Positions 11,664 through 15,508 of a stretch of DNA of 15,508 nt are shown piece by piece (the first letter of the stretch is position 1; each line of letters starts with the position of its first letter). The DNA is taken from contig CAYZRJ010000012.1 in the NCBI GenBank assembly GCA_964480825.1, positions 1 through 15,508 on the forward strand. The letters run 5' to 3'. The DNA is from CAYZRJ01 sp964480825 (GTDB lineage: Bacteria > Patescibacteriota > WWE3 > UBA101185 > UBA10185). Position numbers and translations under genes: made by a program. The notes under the pieces are model-generated. The model did not search any database. It was not told the DNA's origin and saw only the letters and a program-made list of their open reading frames with translations.

Positions 11664-13208
11664 GTGAAACTATTACACAACCGTTATTTTAGACATTTGT
11701 TGTTTCCTCTAGCAACGTTTTTAACGCTATTGCCGGTGTCACTACTTGTAAATTTTTATCAAAACGACGATTGGTGCTATTACCTGACTGTAGAACGCTT
11801 TGCTTCCGGAGATTTTACGCTTCATCCGTATGTAGGGCCGACTTTTTATCTACAAGGTTTTATGGGTATGTTGTTTGCAAAATTTTTCGGAACGGCAAAT
11901 TTGCCGGTTCTGACTTTACTTGTAGCCTGTACTTCACTTTATTTTTTCACGTTAATTTTAAACGAATTTTTGAAAGTAGATTTTAAGTGGTCTATCGTTT
12001 TAGGATTGTTGTTTTTCCTTAACCCGCTTGGTATTTACGAGCTGTGGGGATTTATGTCTAACCATTATTTCGAAATGTTTTTGCTGTCCGCCCTTTATTT
12101 TTTCTTGAAATACGAAAAGACCTTAGAGAAGAAATATAATATTTGGTATTTGATTTTAGTTTTTCTCGGGCTGTTGGTAAGGCAGACATCTTTGGTGATG
12201 CCCTTAACCGTATCCATATATTACGCGTTAAAAAAGAAAATAAAACTAAGCGCGTTTAACTTTGTTTATTTTGTCTTACTTTATATCTTCTACTTAAAGG
12301 TACTGCCTCTTACACCAAGAATTATGGAAGTGCCTTTACAGTTTCAACACCTTTTAAAGTTTAACTATGCTTACGCCGTTATTTACGGAAGTTTGCTTAT
12401 ACTGACTGCCTATTTGCTTCCACTGGTTTTAAACGTGATTGATCTCAGATCTGTTTTCGCTAAAAAAACTACAATTATCATTTTTGTTATTTTGTTTGGA
12501 ATCGTTTTTTTCGGGTTTAATAAACTCTACAAACCAATGACAGTCTCCTGGGGAGAATTTCCTTATTTTGAAAACGTTGTTGAACGCACAGGTTTTTATC
12601 CTCGAGGTGTTCACGGCACAAAATATTATTTCGCAGGAAATTTCGAATTATGGAAAGATTGGGATCTGGCTTCAAAATCAGTATTAACTATTTTTATAAC
12701 CTACCTGATTCTTAATTTTCGCAAAAAATTAAACATATTTAGTCTGTATGTAATTGTTTATCTTGGTCTAATGGTAATTACAGAAACATACTACGACAGG
12801 TATATCTATACAATAGTTCCCGTAGCAGTTTTCTATTTGCTAAGTGTCAGTAACGGCTTGCAAAAATTTACTAAATTTATACTGATTGGGTTTGTGATTT
12901 TATTAACATTCTTAACTTATCTGTTTAGCGCAGATTTTATTTTAGTCAATCGGTACATTTGGAATAAATCTCTGTTTCTTGTTGATGACCGAAAAGTTTC
13001 ACCCGAAAAAATATTGGGTACAAATGCTTGGAAACTTATGTATAAAAATACTCAAAAAGATTATGTTTATAATTTTTCGTATGACAGTCCGAAAGTTAAT
13101 TCTGATTATCGGGATAAATATAAACTGGTCGAAACTCACGCGATTGACTTTCCTATAAATATATTTGTTAACCCAAATATTTATTTATATGAGAAGATAC
13201 AGCAATGA
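11664..13208 (+). CDS. Polytopic membrane glycosyltransferase (GT-C type)
   Basis: The protein has 514 residues with about ten hydrophobic segments. An N-terminal membrane helix is followed by NFYQNDDWCYY (D35, D36) in the first outer loop, then FASGDFTLHPY. The acidic pair after helix 1 and a following GDF motif fit GT-C transferases of the ArnT/PMT (GT39) or GT83 kind, which move sugars from polyprenyl phosphate to lipids or proteins on the outer face. A soluble C-terminal tail (from about residue 430) has DRKVSPEKILG. The sugar and acceptor are unknown. The start is GTG 11664, with no SD. Its stop overlaps the ATG of the methyltransferase gene in ATGA, so the two genes are translationally coupled and probably serve one surface-glycan pathway. 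Confidence 0.75.
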   Translation: MKLLHNRYFRHLLFPLATFLTLLPVSLLVNFYQNDDWCYYLTVERFASGDFTLHPYVGPTFYLQGFMGMLFAKFFGTANLPVLTLLVACTSLYFFTLILNEFLKVDFKWSIVLGLLFFLNPLGIYELWGFMSNHYFEMFLLSALYFFLKYEKTLEKKYNIWYLILVFLGLLVRQTSLVMPLTVSIYYALKKKIKLSAFNFVYFVLLYIFYLKVLPLTPRIMEVPLQFQHLLKFNYAYAVIYGSLLILTAYLLPLVLNVIDLRSVFAKKTTIIIFVILFGIVFFGFNKLYKPMTVSWGEFPYFENVVERTGFYPRGVHGTKYYFAGNFELWKDWDLASKSVLTIFITYLILNFRKKLNIFSLYVIVYLGLMVITETYYDRYIYTIVPVAVFYLLSVSNGLQKFTKFILIGFVILLTFLTYLFSADFILVNRYIWNKSLFLVDDRKVSPEKILGTNAWKLMYKNTQKDYVYNFSYDSPKVNSDYRDKYKLVETHAIDFPINIFVNPNIYLYEKIQQ

Positions 13209-13945
13209 AAACTCTAGAAATAGAAAAAATGTCTAATATGGAAAATTCTTATTGGTGGCATGTTGGTAAAAAGCATCTTGTAAAATCGTTAATTGAACAC
13301 CATTTTGATAAAAGCCGAAGCCTCAATATACTTGAAATCGGCTGTGGTACTGGAGGATTGACCCAAAGTCTTACCCAATTCGGAGATGTAACTGGTTTTG
13401 ACATCTCATCGGACGCGGTAGAATTTTGTAAAAGTAAAGGTTTGAAAAATATTTATGTTCAAGATATTTCAAAATTAGATACCGCAGAATACACCAAAAA
13501 GTACGATTTAATACTGGCATTAGATGTCTTGGAACATTTACAAGAAGACGTTTTAGCCATGCAAAAAGTGCGCGAAATGCTTGACGACAAAGGATTATTT
13601 TTTGTAAATGTCCCTGCCCACAAATTTTTGTGGAGTGAACACGATGAGGCGTTAGAACACAAAAGACGTTACCACCGTGTGGAGCTGACTAAAAAGTTAC
13701 AGGATGCCGGATTTGATATTGTTTCCAATTCTTATTTTGTAACTTTAATATCACCGTTAATTATTTTTTACAGAATGTGGGGAAATATTTTTGGTAAGTC
13801 AGCTTACCCCAAAACGTCGTACGTCTTGTTACCGAAAAAACTTAATAAATTTATGGTAGATTTATTAAAAATCGAGACGTGTATTTTGTTAAAAATGAGA
13901 ATTCCTTTCGGTGTTACTTTAAACGTAGTTGCGCGAAAAAACTAG
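13205..13945 (+). CDS. Class I SAM-dependent methyltransferase
   Basis: The protein has 246 residues. Motif I is ILEIGCGTGGLTQSL, the acidic end of strand 2 is VTGFDIS, and YDLILALDVLEHLQED is the motif IV/post-IV segment typical of the UbiG/Methyltransf_11 and _23 group. Then come LFFVNVPAHKFLWSEHDEALEHKRRYHR and a C-terminal hydrophobic helix region that may lie at the membrane. The HDxxxxHKRRY motif is frequent in methyltransferases of surface-polysaccharide or lipid-linked glycan clusters. Coupling to the upstream glycosyltransferase by a 4-nt overlap supports a role in modifying a glycan or glycolipid. The 3' end overlaps the convergent toxin gene by 32 nt. Confidence 0.88.
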   Translation: MKTLEIEKMSNMENSYWWHVGKKHLVKSLIEHHFDKSRSLNILEIGCGTGGLTQSLTQFGDVTGFDISSDAVEFCKSKGLKNIYVQDISKLDTAEYTKKYDLILALDVLEHLQEDVLAMQKVREMLDDKGLFFVNVPAHKFLWSEHDEALEHKRRYHRVELTKKLQDAGFDIVSNSYFVTLISPLIIFYRMWGNIFGKSAYPKTSYVLLPKKLNKFMVDLLKIETCILLKMRIPFGVTLNVVARKN

Positions 13946-14294
13946 TTATTTCGCCTAAAGTTATTTTTCCCTCCGCAACACCTAATCCAAGTTTAACCAA
14001 TTGCTCGGATGTAATGTCTAGTTTAACTTCGTTAAGCTCTAAAAAAGTTAAAGCTGAGTGTAGACCGGTTCTTTTATTCGCGTCTAAGAAGGGATGATTT
14101 TTTGTTAAAGAATATGCAAGTACCGCCGCCTTTTCAAATGCGCTAATGTACATGTCCATACCAGAAATGTTTGTTTCAGGTCTACTTACCGCCGACTCTA
14201 AAAGCGACAGGTTTAGTACTCCGCTAGTGCCTCCAAAACGTTGTATTTGGTAGTCATGTATAGCTAAAACTTCGGCAACACTTAGATATCTCAT
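13914..14294 (-). CDS. Doc-type Fic-fold toxin
   Basis: This 126-residue protein begins MRYLSVAEVLAIHDYQI, as in death-on-curing (Doc) proteins. It contains the Fic/Doc signature HPFLDANKRTG (67-77) with catalytic His67, the phosphate-binding DANKR and an all-helical pattern. The Ala in DAN instead of Gly is normal for Doc, which phosphorylates EF-Tu to stop translation; AMPylating Fic enzymes have HPFxxGNGR. The start overlaps the antitoxin stop in ATGA, so both proteins come from one mRNA with coupled translation. Length and motif are intact, so it is probably active. Confidence 0.92.
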   Translation of the reverse strand: MRYLSVAEVLAIHDYQIQRFGGTSGVLNLSLLESAVSRPETNISGMDMYISAFEKAAVLAYSLTKNHPFLDANKRTGLHSALTFLELNEVKLDITSEQLVKLGLGVAEGKITLGEITSFFAQLRLK

Positions 14295-14527
14295 TGTTTA
14301 GAGAGTTCCTGAAACGCTTCCTTGTATCTATCGGCAAGTGACTCGGCGATTCTCATAAATTCTGGAGAAATACTTTGTGAATCCTCTTTTGCTATAAGCA
14401 GTTTGTCCTGTACTTGTTCCACGAATAGTTGAGTTCCAAGGCTGATGCCTAACTTTTCTATTATTTGGCTTGGAATTATTATTCCCATCGAATTACCTAT
14501 TTTTGTTAATTTTTGAGTGTATTTCAT
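14291..14527 (-). CDS. AbrB/MazE-type antitoxin
   Basis: The protein has 78 residues. An N-terminal SpoVT/AbrB swapped-hairpin DNA-binding domain (QKLTKIGNSMGIIIPSQI, EKLGISLGTQLFVEQ) is followed by a charged helical C-terminus (about 50-78) that would bind and block the toxin. The pair is a type II toxin-antitoxin module. Doc is classically partnered with Phd-family antitoxins, so an AbrB-type partner is a known but less usual combination. A palindrome over its -10 element (14529-14546) is the likely operator for autorepression. Confidence 0.9.
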   Translation of the reverse strand: MKYTQKLTKIGNSMGIIIPSQIIEKLGISLGTQLFVEQVQDKLLIAKEDSQSISPEFMRIAESLADRYKEAFQELSKQ

Positions 14528-14528
14528 G

Positions 14529-14546
14529 GTACTAACATGTTATTAC
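14529..14546. promoter_or_regulatory. Palindromic operator candidate of the TA operon
   Basis: An 18-bp near-palindrome (plus strand GTACTAACATGTTATTAC) has a perfect 10-bp centre TAACATGTTA. It overlaps the -10 and lies 1 nt from the antitoxin start codon. Confidence 0.65.
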
Positions 14547-14565
14547 GCGCGCCTATCTTTGTCAA
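14537..14565 (-). promoter_or_regulatory. Promoter of the toxin-antitoxin operon
   Basis: TTGACA (14560-14565), 17-nt spacer, TAACAT (14537-14542), then 9 nt to the ATG; little or no leader. The GC-rich spacer includes GCGCGC. Confidence 0.6.
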
Positions 14566-14613
14566 GGCAAACATGAGTCCTGGTGGGCCATCTGTCAGAA
14601 TGTGCGAACTAGT

Positions 14614-15429
14614 TTAGTTTAGATATTTAATAAAATAACAAGTCTTTTCTTTTGCTATATTTTTATCTTTTGTGTATTTCGATATAAATTGTAAAGCTTC
14701 CATTGAAAATTCTGTGTCCTTTAGTTTTCTTATAAATTCGGTATCTTTCATTATTTTTATAAATCCATCAGTGTATAGGCAAATTAAATCTCCATTTACC
14801 AGCTTTTCTTCTCCATATTGAATGTATTTCTCAAAACCTGCTCTTCCGTCTATGGCGCCGTACCCCAACGCTTGACCGTAAAAATTTAATTCGTGGTTTC
14901 TGTAGTCTTTTCTCCATACCTTACGATCATTTGGTTTATTCCAATCGTAATGAGCATCGTAGTATTTAGCAGATAGTTCTACAAAAGATTTCAATGTTGG
15001 ATGGTCAATTAGGTCATATGAAAATATTGAAAAAAAACAATCGTCAAGAACTGCATAAATTAATTTACTTTCTTTTATAATAATAATTGAAAATACAGCG
15101 GAGCCTATCGTATAACCATTATCTTCTCTATTTTTATATAAGTTCGATGCAGAATTAAATTTCTGAACTGCTTCATTCACTTTTGGGATTGAGTTTTTTA
15201 TATCCTCCAACCCCCTAGTAGTGGTTTTTAGTTCCCGAATGAAGGTATTGCATACTATTTTTGCTACTTCGGCCGAATCCGATGGATTTGGGTAAAAACC
15301 GTTGTCTATATCGTGTGTAACTCCATCAGCTACAACAAAAATATTTTCATACGACTCATAATAATCTTCTTGAGGAATAAACGTTTTTTCTAAATTGTTT
15401 TCGTGATAGACAAAGTTTTGAATTTTCAT
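14614..15429 (-). CDS. PP2C-like (PPM) protein phosphatase
   Basis: This 271-residue protein has the PPM phosphatase strand FVVADGVTHD (metal-binding D35, G36), a helical SAEVAKIVCNTFIREL segment, GYTIGSAVFSIIIIKESKLIYAVLDDC (equivalent to 'GsTa...' and 'vGDSr'), and LVNGDLICLYTDGFIKIM (the D-G metal site). The C-terminal 'DD.t.v.v' strand is changed to AKEKTCYFIKYL, losing one or two usual acidic residues. Such enzymes remove phosphate from Ser/Thr of regulatory proteins in the cytoplasm. A TGT-TATAAT lies 6 nt before the ATG (leaderless). No partner kinase is in view. A relative used in phage or stress sensing is possible but not shown. Confidence 0.8.
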   Translation of the reverse strand: MKIQNFVYHENNLEKTFIPQEDYYESYENIFVVADGVTHDIDNGFYPNPSDSAEVAKIVCNTFIRELKTTTRGLEDIKNSIPKVNEAVQKFNSASNLYKNREDNGYTIGSAVFSIIIIKESKLIYAVLDDCFFSIFSYDLIDHPTLKSFVELSAKYYDAHYDWNKPNDRKVWRKDYRNHELNFYGQALGYGAIDGRAGFEKYIQYGEEKLVNGDLICLYTDGFIKIMKDTEFIRKLKDTEFSMEALQFISKYTKDKNIAKEKTCYFIKYLN

Positions 15430-15435
15430 AAATGA

Positions 15436-15444
15436 ATTATAACA
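15436..15444 (-). promoter_or_regulatory. Extended consensus -10 of phosphatase gene, leaderless spacing
   Basis: TGT-TATAAT on the minus strand, then TCATTT and ATG 15429. The clearest single case of the leaderless arrangement in this window. Confidence 0.55.
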
Positions 15445-15508
15445 GCTCGTATTCCAAATGGTTTTTATAAATATGGCGTTATATCGACAGTTCGACTCCT
15501 TCTTGGGT

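Noticed and set aside
15450..15508. Possible partial tRNA at the right edge (AGTTCGACTCC resembles a T-arm)
   Set aside because: The flanking T-stem pairs only at 3 of 5 positions and no acceptor or anticodon arm can be placed; the sequence is cut by the window edge.
1..15508. Alternative genetic code (TGA as Gly, as in Gracilibacteria/SR1) and CRISPR arrays
   Set aside because: TGA ends several genes at ATGA overlaps in sensible places, and no spaced direct repeats were seen.

Overview
The window looks like chromosomal DNA from a small-genome, AT-rich bacterium. Candidate Phyla Radiation / Patescibacteria is my best guess: compact single-domain genes, many divergent membrane and wall proteins, tRNAs with genomically encoded CCA, and TGA used as an ordinary stop (several ATGA stop/start overlaps). 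This is inference; no rRNA or marker gene is present.

Layout. 1-958 (-): 5' part of a PIG-V-like membrane mannosyltransferase running off the left edge. 990-2561 (-): a CorA-shaped membrane protein and a degenerate HAD-like protein. 2562-2994: RNA-rich gap with tRNA-Leu(UAG), its terminator, and a tRNA/tmRNA-like RNA with CCACCA end whose 5' leader is complementary to its own interior. 2995-4938 (-): two tandem membrane-anchored lysozyme-like wall hydrolases and a short VIT1/CCC1-type metal transporter. About 5019-9304: an accessory, partly decayed region. It holds a 60-aa protein gene with its own promoter and terminator; a SPASM-type radical SAM protein lacking its N-terminal CX3CX2C motif, overlapped by a small ORF with a strong ribosome-binding site; a transglutaminase-like gene split by a -1 frameshift; a GC-richer orphan gene with strong promoter, SD and terminator; and a large serine recombinase without its catalytic domain whose 3' end lies inside tRNA-Pro(UGG). 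9321-11593 (-): a thymidylate-kinase-like P-loop protein, a membrane-anchored protein and a very acidic anchored protein. 11664-13945 (+): polytopic glycosyltransferase plus methyltransferase, translationally coupled. 13914-14527 (-): AbrB-type antitoxin / Doc-type Fic toxin module with a palindromic operator candidate. 14614-15429 (-): PP2C-like phosphatase.

Gene expression. Most resident genes have a -10-like hexamer only 6-8 nt before the start codon and no Shine-Dalgarno, which predicts leaderless mRNAs. Three accessory-region genes instead have 35-55 nt leaders and strong SD sequences. The two styles separate likely resident from likely acquired genes.

Most notable items: the tRNA/tmRNA-like locus at 2601-2800, the radical SAM/small-peptide overlap at 5410-6541, and the leaderless-versus-SD contrast.
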